Source: DASZYF01 sp035545535
GTDB lineage: Bacteria > Actinomycetota > Actinomycetes > Mycobacteriales > CAJCIY01
Direction: 5' to 3'
DNA length: 20,805 bases
NCBI GenBank assembly: GCA_035545535.1
Contig: DASZYF010000206.1
Location: 1 to 20,805, forward strand
Positions within the stretch are counted from its first letter, which is position 1. Every line of letters begins with the position of its first letter. The notes under the pieces are model-generated. The model saw nothing but the letters and a program-made list of their open reading frames with translations, was not told the origin of the DNA and ran no database searches. This document shows positions 1 through 7,569 of the stretch, piece after piece. The translations under genes and the position numbers were made by a program.

Positions 1-320
1 AGGCCCATCCGCGCACTGACCTGCGCATGCGCGGGCCAGGGGTGGGCGCCCAGCGCGCGCTGCGCGTCGAGGGCCGCCCGGGCGGCGGCCGCCCGGTTGG
101 GGAACGCGGCGAGCAGGCCGTCGCCCTGCGTGCTGACCTCGGCGCCGCCGTGGGCGGCGAGGGCGCCGCGCAGCAGCGCCCGGTAGTCGTTCAGCACCAC
201 GCGATAGGTCTCGTCGCCGACGCGACGGAAGAGCTCGGTGCTCCCTTCGATGTCGGCGAGCAGGAACGTGACGTCGCCCGTGGGCAGCGGACGGTCCCGC
301 ACGTCCACCGGCGCCCCCAT
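1..320 (-). CDS. Class III adenylate/guanylate cyclase domain protein, N-terminal part (truncated by window edge)
   Basis: This is the first ~106 residues of a protein that continues beyond base 1. Reading the minus strand from the ATG at 318-320 gives a start rich in class III nucleotide cyclase signatures: VTFLLADIEGSTELF near residues 16-30, then VSTQGDGLLAAF near residues 63-74. The first Asp of LLADIEGST and the Asp of GDG fall where this family binds the metal ions. In the family the enzyme makes cAMP or cGMP from ATP or GTP. No signal peptide or membrane segment precedes the domain, so the visible part is cytosolic. The ATG lies 27 bases after the stop of the upstream secreted hydrolase and in the same frame as it, so read-through or co-transcription is possible. 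I see no clear Shine-Dalgarno sequence. In actinobacteria such domains are often fused to ATPase or LuxR-type regions, but that part is outside the window. Confidence 0.88.
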   Translation of the reverse strand, partial: MGAPVDVRDRPLPTGDVTFLLADIEGSTELFRRVGDETYRVVLNDYRALLRGALAAHGGAEVSTQGDGLLAAFPNRAAAARAALDAQRALGAHPWPAHAQVSARMG

Positions 321-347
321 GCCCAGATCATCCCGCGGGTCGGGCGA

Positions 348-2660
348 TCAGAGGCCGGCCTGGCCGTCCCAGCTCCACGAGAAGTACGGCCGGCCGCCGC
401 ACGGCGTGGCGATGATGACGCCCTTGGGGCGCAGGAAGGCGTTCTTCATCCCCTGCGCGCACTTCGCCCGGCGGGGGGCCTCGTGCGGGTCCTCCCCGGA
501 GCGGTTCGGCACGTCGGCGGTCGGCGGCGGGTCGGTGCCCTGGTGCTTCTCCGACGTCGTGTGGTCCGCCGGTCCGCTGTCGAAGATCGCGATGCCCGAG
601 CCGTCGTAGGGGAACCGCTTGACCTTCTGCAGGCCCCAGAACGGGTCCTTGTAGGGGCCGAGGCGCTTCTTCACCACCGGGGTGCTCACCGCACGGGCGC
701 CGATGGTCCGCGCCTCGGTCTCTGCGGTGATGTTGGCGACCTGGTGGTCGCCGTAGCCGAGCTGCAGAAGCACCTTGTGCGTCGGGGTCGCCGGCAGCCC
801 GCTGAGCATGTGGGTCGCGTAGCCGTCGGGGTCGGAGCGGTCCCAGAGGATCTGGATGAGGTCCAGCACGATCATCCGCTGCGCCTGGCGGGGGTACGCG
901 GCGTCGAAGATCGAGGAGTAGCCGACCTCGGACGTCGGGTCGGTCGGGTCGAACTTCGTGACGTCGAACTTGGTGAGCGGGTCCTTCGCCACGTAGTCGC
1001 TCGAGCGGGGGAGCAGCACCGAGTAGTCCATGCCCGGGACGCCGAGCGTGCAGCGGCGCACGTCGATCGACACCGCGCACACCGTGCCGCCGAAGATGCC
1101 GCCCTGACTGTTGCCGTCGTAGTAGGCGGCGGTCGTGTCGATGAAGCTCGTGTGGTCGGCGTACTGGAACGCCGCGTTCGACGCGAAGCCCTGCGGGTGC
1201 ACCATGAGGCGCGCGAGGAAGAGGAAGTTGAGCTCACCTTGCTGCACGCGGTCGGTGAGGAGCGGGAACCGCGAGAGGTCGCTGAGCGCGATGACCGCGT
1301 TCGGGACGTCGGCGCTCGCCATGCCGAACCAGTCGGTGGCGCAGTACATCATCCCGAACCGGTAGGCCATCGTCTTCTGCGGGTCGGAGTTCACCTCTCC
1401 CGCGCCGCCGAACAGGCCGTGCCCGTACTCGACCGGGCGGAGCAGCTGATGCTTGGCGAAGCCGGGGCGGCCGACGTTGCAGATGAAGTTCGCCTGGTAG
1501 GTCTGCCCGGGCACGCGCTGCGGCAGCGCGTCGGGGTTCGTGGGGTCGAGCAGGAACTGCGTCGGCGTCGGGCAGTCATCGACCGGGCTCTGCGGGACCT
1601 CGTCGCACTTCACCGGCGGATCGCACGTGGGGGAGATGTAGCAGGGGACGGTGAAGTGGCCCTCGATGTGGCGCGCGATGCGGGAGTCCTGCTGCGGTGT
1701 GTAGTCAGCGACCGTGTCGACGGTGAACGTCGGCGCGTTGCCGACGACCTTGCCGGCGGCCAGGTCCGCCGGGTTCGTCTCGCCGAGCGTCGCGAACGCG
1801 TCGTTGCGGATGGATAGGAGCCGGCCGGTGAGGTCCTTCGTGCTCGCCGTGGTGAAGTCCCACGCGAGGTACAGGTCCTTGCGGGCCACACCGGCCTGCG
1901 CGAGCGTCGCGAAGAGCTTGTTCATGTGCGCGGCGCGCGCGTCCTTCGCGGTGCCGTTGCGGTAGGCGACGAACGCGCTGGGGGCGGGCACCGCCTTGCC
2001 GTCGTCGCCGACGAGGTGGCGCAGCGCGACGATGTAGCGGTGCCCGTCGGTGAGGTTCACCGACGGATGGATCATCAGGTCGTGCTGCACCGGGCCGACG
2101 CGGGTGACGCCGGCCTCGTCGGTGTACTGGTCGAGCTCCGCCCACACGGGCCAGCGGCGGCCGGTCGCGGTGTCGAGGAGCACGACGCCTGAGTCGGGGT
2201 CGTTCGTCTGCGCGAGGTCGGTGACCGGCGGCAGCTTCGACGGTGCGAGGTCGCTGTTCTTCGTCATGCCGGGCACGAGCGTGAGGATCTGCGAGCCCGG
2301 GCTGAAGCCGTCGCTGCGGTTCCACTCGGTGGTCTCGATCGGCTTGCCGGCGACGTTGCTCGGCATGCCGAGCTGCGGCAGGTCGACGCGACGGCCGGTG
2401 GCACTCGTCGCGTCCGGCTTGGTGAACCAGTCGTTGGGGAACGGCAGAAGGCACTGGGCGGGGTCGATGGGGTCGCAGCCCTGCACGTTCGTCGGGGCGC
2501 CGCTGTGCCCGGCCCAGCCGTCCGGAGCGGGCGCGACCCAGTGCGAGGTCGCGGCCGCGGGTGCGGTGGCGTGCCGCACGGCGGCGTAGGCGGGGACGCC
2601 GAGTCCGAGGGAGAGGGCGGCGGCGAGCAGGCGGGTCGCGTGCGGGTGGCGCAGGAGCAT
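348..2660 (-). CDS. Large secreted alpha/beta-hydrolase-like protein
   Basis: 770 residues. The N-terminus (basic HPHATR, then a hydrophobic stretch ending PAYA-A near residue 27) looks like a Sec signal peptide. The mature protein opens with a Cys-containing CDPIDPAQCLLPFPNDWFT segment that I associate with large exported hydrolase-like proteins of actinobacteria and myxobacteria. Three sites suggest an alpha/beta-hydrolase fold: HGLFGG at H414 (oxyanion-loop-like), the nucleophile elbow G-N-S-Q-G with Ser518, and GDH with His639 as candidate catalytic histidine. Several Cys pairs (for example CYISPTCDPPVKC) fit an extracytoplasmic disulfide-bonded protein. I infer an esterase or lipase-like activity on an unknown substrate; no specific family name is certain. 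It diverges from the MFS gene, so the two may share a control region. No clear ribosome binding site precedes ATG 2660, so translation may be leaderless. Confidence 0.82.
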   Translation of the reverse strand: MLLRHPHATRLLAAALSLGLGVPAYAAVRHATAPAAATSHWVAPAPDGWAGHSGAPTNVQGCDPIDPAQCLLPFPNDWFTKPDATSATGRRVDLPQLGMPSNVAGKPIETTEWNRSDGFSPGSQILTLVPGMTKNSDLAPSKLPPVTDLAQTNDPDSGVVLLDTATGRRWPVWAELDQYTDEAGVTRVGPVQHDLMIHPSVNLTDGHRYIVALRHLVGDDGKAVPAPSAFVAYRNGTAKDARAAHMNKLFATLAQAGVARKDLYLAWDFTTASTKDLTGRLLSIRNDAFATLGETNPADLAAGKVVGNAPTFTVDTVADYTPQQDSRIARHIEGHFTVPCYISPTCDPPVKCDEVPQSPVDDCPTPTQFLLDPTNPDALPQRVPGQTYQANFICNVGRPGFAKHQLLRPVEYGHGLFGGAGEVNSDPQKTMAYRFGMMYCATDWFGMASADVPNAVIALSDLSRFPLLTDRVQQGELNFLFLARLMVHPQGFASNAAFQYADHTSFIDTTAAYYDGNSQGGIFGGTVCAVSIDVRRCTLGVPGMDYSVLLPRSSDYVAKDPLTKFDVTKFDPTDPTSEVGYSSIFDAAYPRQAQRMIVLDLIQILWDRSDPDGYATHMLSGLPATPTHKVLLQLGYGDHQVANITAETEARTIGARAVSTPVVKKRLGPYKDPFWGLQKVKRFPYDGSGIAIFDSGPADHTTSEKHQGTDPPPTADVPNRSGEDPHEAPRRAKCAQGMKNAFLRPKGVIIATPCGGRPYFSWSWDGQAGL

Positions 2661-2771
2661 GGGTCATTGTTTCGGCAAGGTGTCGATCGATCCTGCCCGG
2701 GGAACCCCTACGGCGTGGCGACCGTGACCCCTCACCCGACCCCCCAGCGCAGTGCGAGCCGTCTCTCGCAG
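2661..2771. promoter_or_regulatory. Divergent intergenic region between secreted hydrolase and MFS transporter
   Basis: The two genes start back to back here, so both promoters must lie in this stretch or overlap the hydrolase signal-peptide codons. I could not assign convincing -35/-10 boxes. A GGGG-AA-CCCC mini-hairpin lies near 2699-2708. In-frame GTG codons at 2715 and 2724 could extend the MFS protein into this region. Confidence 0.4.
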
Positions 2772-4286
2772 ATGGCCTCGGCCCCGGTCCGCAGCCTCGT
2801 CCCGGCCCGGTTGGACCGGCTGGGCTGGTCGCGGTTCCACACGAGGCTCGTCATCGCGCTGGGCGTGGCCTGGATCCTCGACGGTCTCGAGATCACCATC
2901 GCGAGCAACGTCACCAACGTCATCAGCAAGCCGGAGGCGCTCGGTCTCGGCTCCGGATCGGTCGCGTTCTCGGTCGGCACCGTCTACCTGCTCGGGGAGG
3001 TCGCCGGCGCGCTGTTCTTCGGTCGCCTGTCCGACCGCTGGGGTCGCAAGAACCTGTTCATGATCACCCTCGGCGTGTACCTGCTCGGCGGGGCGCTGAC
3101 GGCGTGCACCGCCGGCAAGGGGACGGGCTGGGTGTGGTGGCTCGACATCACGCGGTTCATCGCGGGCATGGGCATCGGCGGTGAGTACGCCGCCATCAAC
3201 TCCGCGATCGACGAGCTCATCCCCGCGAAGTACCGCGGCCGCGTCGACATCGCCGTCAACGGCACCTACTGGGGCGGCGCGTTGCTCGCGTCGATCCTCA
3301 CCGTCGGTGTGGTGAACCACCTGTCGCCGTCGACGTCGTGGCGCGTCGCGTTCCTCATCGGCCCAGTTCTCGGGTTCGTCATCCTCTTCGTCCGCAAGAA
3401 CCTCCCGGAGAGCCCGCGCTGGCTGCTCATGCACGGCCGCGTCGACGAGGCCGAGGCCGAGGTGAAGCGCATCGAGGACGAGGCCGAGCGCTCCGGTACG
3501 CACGATCCCGTCGACGAGTCGAAGGCCATCGATGTCGTCGGCACCCGCGACATGGGTTTCGTCGTGCTGGCGAAGACGCTTTTCCAGACCTATCCGCGGC
3601 GCGCGATCCTCGGGGCCGCGCTGATGATCACGCAGTCGTTCCTCTACAACGCGATCTTCTTCACGTACGCCCTGGTGCTCACGAAGGTCTACGGCGTCGA
3701 CACCGGGCACACCGAGTACTACTTCATGGTCTTCGCGGTGGGCAACCTGGCCGGTCCGCTCATCATCGGCCACCTCTTCGACACGATCGGCCGACGGAGG
3801 ATGATCGCGTCGACCTACCTGATCTCGGCCGTGCTGCTCGGCGTCTCCGCGGTGCTGTTCAAGGCGGGTGCCCTCAACGCGGTCACGCAGACCATCTGCT
3901 GGGGCGTCATCTTCTTCTTCGCCTCGGCCGGCGCGAGTGCCGCCTACCTGACGGTGTCCGAGGTGTTCCCCGTCGAGGTGCGGGCGAAGGCGATCGCCGT
4001 GTTCTTCGCCATCGCGCAGAGCTTCGGCGCGTTCGGTCCGTGGTTCTACGGCCAGCTCATCGGCAACGGGCAGGACCACACGAAGCTGTTCGTGGGGTAC
4101 CTCATCGGCGCGGTCGTCATGGCGCTCGGCGGGTTCATCGCCGCACTGCTCGGCGTCGACGCCGAGCGGAAGTCGCTCGAGGACGTCGCGCTGCCGCTCT
4201 CGGTCGCGCACGCCGGCTCGGCGTCGCTCAAGTCCCAGGGGCCGCAGCGCCCGCGCCGGCCCGACGTGATCGAGCTGCCCGACTGA
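2772..4286 (+). CDS. MFS transporter (sugar/metabolite:H+ symporter type)
   Basis: 504 residues with about 12 hydrophobic segments, the usual size for the major facilitator superfamily. The loop 2-3 motif A is present as GRLSDRWGRK (residues 84-93), and its second-half counterpart as GHLFDTIGRRRM (about 333-344). GGEYAAINSAIDELIPAKYRGR resembles the TM4-TM5 region of the sugar porter and metabolite:H+ symporter groups. It is an inner-membrane secondary transporter; the substrate cannot be told from sequence. The start is uncertain: ATG 2772 begins just ahead of the first conserved part, while GTG 2715 or 2724 would add 16-19 residues; none has a clear ribosome binding site. It diverges from the secreted hydrolase, suggesting uptake of a product of that enzyme. 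It ends 13 bases before the convergent LLM gene's stop. The C-terminal tail is basic and proline-rich. Confidence 0.9.
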   Translation: MASAPVRSLVPARLDRLGWSRFHTRLVIALGVAWILDGLEITIASNVTNVISKPEALGLGSGSVAFSVGTVYLLGEVAGALFFGRLSDRWGRKNLFMITLGVYLLGGALTACTAGKGTGWVWWLDITRFIAGMGIGGEYAAINSAIDELIPAKYRGRVDIAVNGTYWGGALLASILTVGVVNHLSPSTSWRVAFLIGPVLGFVILFVRKNLPESPRWLLMHGRVDEAEAEVKRIEDEAERSGTHDPVDESKAIDVVGTRDMGFVVLAKTLFQTYPRRAILGAALMITQSFLYNAIFFTYALVLTKVYGVDTGHTEYYFMVFAVGNLAGPLIIGHLFDTIGRRRMIASTYLISAVLLGVSAVLFKAGALNAVTQTICWGVIFFFASAGASAAYLTVSEVFPVEVRAKAIAVFFAIAQSFGAFGPWFYGQLIGNGQDHTKLFVGYLIGAVVMALGGFIAALLGVDAERKSLEDVALPLSVAHAGSASLKSQGPQRPRRPDVIELPD

Positions 4287-4299
4287 CAGCGGCCGACCG

Positions 4300-5274
4300 C
4301 TAGTCCTCCGCGAGCAGCGGGGCGAGCTTCGTGCAGAGCGTGCGCACGTGCTCGACGACGACGTCCTCGGGCTGACCGCCGACGGATGCCCAGAAGAACA
4401 CCGTCTCCACCGGTGCGTCGCCGACGCGCGTGCGCACGCGGTCGCCGATCACCTCCGGGGTGTCGCACCAGTAGTAGCCCATCGCCTTCGCCTCACGCTC
4501 GCGCAGCTTGTCCGGGTCGACGGGCCGGGGGACCGGCTGGTCGGTGCCCTCCACCAGGTGCCGGCGGTAGGAGTCCTGCTGGTGCGCGATGTGCGGGGCG
4601 ACGTGCGGCCAGTCCTTCTCCGGGTCCTCGCTGACGAACGCGTTGATGACGCCCGCCATGCGTCCGATCGCCGGGTCGTGCCCGCCCTCGATGAGCCCGT
4701 CGCGGTAGGGCTGCCAGCTCGCGCCGTTCGCCGTCAGCAGTGACTCGCCGAGCAGGCCCGTGCGGCGCGCGCCCTGCGGCCCCTGGTAGCCCATCCAGAT
4801 CGGCGGGCGCTCCTGCACGGGCCGCGGCGTGATGCCGCCCGGCCCCCAGAGGCGCCGGAGCTCCCGCGCGCGGTGGTCGGTCTGGGCGTAGCGCTGCTCA
4901 CCGGGCGCTCCGAACAGCGCGTACTCGGGTACGCGGTAGCCGGCTCCGATGCCCAGCTCGAGCCGGCCTCCCGAGATGAGGTCGACCATCGCCGCCTGCT
5001 CGGCGAGCTCCACCGGGTGGTGCAGCGGGGCGATGACGATGGCGGTGCCGATGCGCATCCGGCTCGTGCGCGCCGCCGCGGCGGCGGCGAACGTCAGGGG
5101 CGCGGCGAGGTAGCCGTCGTCGAACTGGTGGTGCTCGCTGAACCAGACCGAGTGCGCGCCGAGGCGCTCGGCCTCCTCGCAGACCTCGAGCGTGAACGCG
5201 TGCAGCCGGGCCGGGTCCTGCGGCCACTGGGGCGGGTTGCGCAGGTCGAAGTAGAGCCCGACGTTGATGGGCAT
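4300..5274 (-). CDS. LLM-class flavin- or F420-dependent oxidoreductase
   Basis: 324 residues, typical of the bacterial luciferase-like (LLM) TIM-barrel family. It opens with INVGLYFDLRNPPQ, then VWFSEHHQFDDGY near residue 45, RIGTAIVIAPLHHPVELAEQAAMVDLISGGRLELGIGAGYR, and PIWMGYQGPQGARR in the middle. The EHH, GTA and SGGRLELGIGAGYR segments are standard cofactor-binding and barrel signatures. The family uses FMN or, very often in actinobacteria, coenzyme F420 for two-electron oxidation or reduction; which one applies here is not decidable by eye. No signal peptide is seen, so it should be cytosolic. It is convergent with the MFS gene and divergent from the MMPL gene. ATG 5274 has only a weak upstream purine stretch. 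The substrate is unknown. Confidence 0.9.
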   Translation of the reverse strand: MPINVGLYFDLRNPPQWPQDPARLHAFTLEVCEEAERLGAHSVWFSEHHQFDDGYLAAPLTFAAAAAARTSRMRIGTAIVIAPLHHPVELAEQAAMVDLISGGRLELGIGAGYRVPEYALFGAPGEQRYAQTDHRARELRRLWGPGGITPRPVQERPPIWMGYQGPQGARRTGLLGESLLTANGASWQPYRDGLIEGGHDPAIGRMAGVINAFVSEDPEKDWPHVAPHIAHQQDSYRRHLVEGTDQPVPRPVDPDKLREREAKAMGYYWCDTPEVIGDRVRTRVGDAPVETVFFWASVGGQPEDVVVEHVRTLCTKLAPLLAED

Positions 5275-5442
5275 CGCAGGACGTTATCGGACCGGTCCGG
5301 TTGCGCCGGCAACGGAGGGGGGCTGGCATCCGGCCGTTGGGGGTTTTCCCCCTCGCGACGTGTCACACCGGGCTGCGATGATTCGGGCAATCCACGAACG
5401 TCTCCATGGCATCCGCACGTCCGCGCAACAGGGGGTCCCGCA
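5275..5442. promoter_or_regulatory. Divergent control region with palindromes, LLM oxidoreductase / MMPL transporter
   Basis: This 168-base gap serves two divergent genes. It holds a perfect 12-bp palindrome CGGACCGGTCCG at 5288-5299, 11 bases upstream of the LLM start and well placed for an operator. Next to it is a short GTTGC-GCCG-GCAAC hairpin (5300-5313), and at 5339-5352 a GGGGG-TTTT-CCCCC hairpin. I could not fix promoter boxes. The operator idea rests only on symmetry and position. Confidence 0.4.
5430..5435 (+). promoter_or_regulatory. Ribosome binding site deciding the MMPL start
   Basis: AGGGGG lies 7 bases before GTG 5443. It supports this GTG over the far upstream extension of the same open frame, whose translated N-terminus looks like non-coding sequence. 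Confidence 0.6.
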
Positions 5443-7566
5443 GTGCGTCGCCTCGCCGAGCTCGTCCTCGCCCACCGCCGTGCCGTCGGGGCCGGGTGGT
5501 TCGTCATCTTCGTGATCGGGTTCCTGCTCTACAACCCGACCGTCAAGCGCATGAACGTCGACTTCTCGCTGCCCGGTCAGCCCGGCACCACCACCGCCAA
5601 CCAGATCGACAGCGAGCTCCACACGGGCGGCAAGGTGCCCCCGGATGTCCTCACCGTCACGCTGCCGGCCGGTCAGAAGGTCGCCGACGACCAGGCCGCC
5701 ATCGCGTCGACCTTCGCCGCGGTGCAGACGTCGCTGAAGGACATCCGGGTCATCGACCAGGCCAACACCGGCGACCCGGCGTTCGTCACCAAGGACGGGC
5801 GCACCGCCTACGCGCTCGCCTTCGAACGGTTCAACCACGACCCGACCGCCAAGCCCGTCTTCAACCAGATGCGGGCCGCGATGGAGAAGGCGAAGCCCGC
5901 GGGCTCCACCGTCGGCCTCACCGGTGAGTTCGCCCTGCAGGAAGGCAGCGACTCCGGAGGCAACGGCGTCATCGTCGAGCTGCTGCTCGGTGCCCTCGGT
6001 GCGCTCGTCGTGCTCGGGTTCGTCTTCGCTTCGTTCCTCGCGCTGCTGCCGTTGGTCATCGCGGCGGCGTCGATCATGACGACCTACATCCTGCTGTTCC
6101 CGCTCACGCACCTCACCGACGTGTCGTTCATCGTGCAGTTCCTCGTGATGCTGATCGGGCTCGGCGTCGCCATCGACTACTCGCTGATCTTCGTCACCCG
6201 ATGGCGCGAGGAGCGCGACCACGGACGCGACAACCACGACGCCGTGGTCACGGCGATGGACACGGCGGGGCGGGCGGTCCTGTTCAGCGGGTTCACCGTC
6301 GCCATCGGCCTGCTCGCACTGGTCGTGCTGCCGGTGCCGTTCATGCGCAGCATCGGCATCGGCGGAGCGCTCATCCCGCTGACCAGCGTGATCACCACGC
6401 TGACGCTCACGCCGGCGATCCTCGGCGGCATCGGACCGAAGGTCGACTGGCCGAAGATCCGGCACGAGAACACCGCGTCGAGGTCGTGGAGCCGCTGGGC
6501 CAGGGGCGTCGTCAAGAACCGCGTCGTCGCCGCCCTCACCGCGTTCATCGCGCTCGGACTGCTGTTCGCGTCGTTCCTCGGCATCAAGATCGGTCTGGCC
6601 AGCTCGGACTCGCTCGCCCACAACGGCAAGGCCTACGACACGCTGCAGGTCCTCAAGCAGGGCGGCGTGAGCACCGGGATCCTCACGCCGATGGAGGTCC
6701 TGGTCGACACGCCGGACGCGCCGGCCGCCGCCGACGCCGTGCGCAAGGTCAACGGTGTCGATCGGGCCGTCATCGCCACGGGCGACGGCCAGACGGCGAA
6801 CGGGCACAGCATCGTGCTCGTCTTCCCCGACAAGGAGACCGCGAACAGCTCCACCGTCGGTCCGGTGAAGCGCGTGAAGAACGCCGTCGACGGATTGCCC
6901 GGAGTGGTGGGGGTCGCCGGCCAGGGGCCCGACCAGATCGACTTCTTGAAGGCGGTCTACGGCAACTTCCCGCTGATGCTCGCGCTGATCGCCCTGCTCA
7001 CGTTCGTGCTGCTGGCCCGGGCGTTCCGCTCGGTCGTGCTGCCGATCAAGGCGATCCTGCTCAACCTCGTCACGTTGGCGGCGACGCTCGGGTTCATGGT
7101 CGCCTTCTGGCAGTACGGGCACGGCTCGCAGGCGATCTTCGGCGTGCACGAGACCGGTGCGGTCACGTTCTGGGTGCCGCTGATGGTGTTCGCGTTCCTC
7201 TTCGGGCTGTCCATGGACTACGAGGTGTTCATCCTCGCCCGCATCCGTGAGGAGTACGAGAACAAGGGATCCACCGACGCAGCGGTCGTCGAAGGCATCG
7301 GGCGCACGGGCCGACTCGTCACCAGCGCGGCGCTGATCCTCTTCCTCGCGTTCCTCGCGTTGTCCTCCGGCCCGGGCACCGACCTGAAGACGTTCGCCTC
7401 GGCGCTCGGCTTCGGCATCCTGCTCGACGCGACGATCGTCCGTTCGCTGCTGGTGCCGGCGCTCGTCTCGATGTTCGGCAGCTGGAACTGGTGGATGCCG
7501 GACTGGTTCGCGAAGGTGCTCCGCATCGAGCCGATCCGTGCCGTCGCACCCGCCATCGCCGATTGA
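5443..7566 (+). CDS. MMPL-family RND transporter
   Basis: 707 residues. It starts MRRLAELVLAHRRAVGAGWFVIFVIGFLL: a short cytosolic head and TM1. A periplasm-facing type domain follows (about residues 35-165), then a five-TM block, a second soluble domain (about 385-500) and a second five-TM block: the two-fold RND design. The proton-relay Asp-Tyr pairs of the MMPL family are present as AIDYSLIF (D245-Y246) and SMDYEVFILARIREEY (D592-Y593). The family exports lipids, polyketides or drugs across the cytoplasmic membrane using the proton gradient. At ~700 residues it is a short MMPL of the kind common in actinobacteria outside the mycolate producers. It is divergent from the LLM gene and ends 3 bases before the stop of the convergent GGDEF/EAL gene. 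The cargo is unknown. Confidence 0.93.
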   Translation: MRRLAELVLAHRRAVGAGWFVIFVIGFLLYNPTVKRMNVDFSLPGQPGTTTANQIDSELHTGGKVPPDVLTVTLPAGQKVADDQAAIASTFAAVQTSLKDIRVIDQANTGDPAFVTKDGRTAYALAFERFNHDPTAKPVFNQMRAAMEKAKPAGSTVGLTGEFALQEGSDSGGNGVIVELLLGALGALVVLGFVFASFLALLPLVIAAASIMTTYILLFPLTHLTDVSFIVQFLVMLIGLGVAIDYSLIFVTRWREERDHGRDNHDAVVTAMDTAGRAVLFSGFTVAIGLLALVVLPVPFMRSIGIGGALIPLTSVITTLTLTPAILGGIGPKVDWPKIRHENTASRSWSRWARGVVKNRVVAALTAFIALGLLFASFLGIKIGLASSDSLAHNGKAYDTLQVLKQGGVSTGILTPMEVLVDTPDAPAAADAVRKVNGVDRAVIATGDGQTANGHSIVLVFPDKETANSSTVGPVKRVKNAVDGLPGVVGVAGQGPDQIDFLKAVYGNFPLMLALIALLTFVLLARAFRSVVLPIKAILLNLVTLAATLGFMVAFWQYGHGSQAIFGVHETGAVTFWVPLMVFAFLFGLSMDYEVFILARIREEYENKGSTDAAVVEGIGRTGRLVTSAALILFLAFLALSSGPGTDLKTFASALGFGILLDATIVRSLLVPALVSMFGSWNWWMPDWFAKVLRIEPIRAVAPAIAD

Positions 7567-7569
7567 GGC

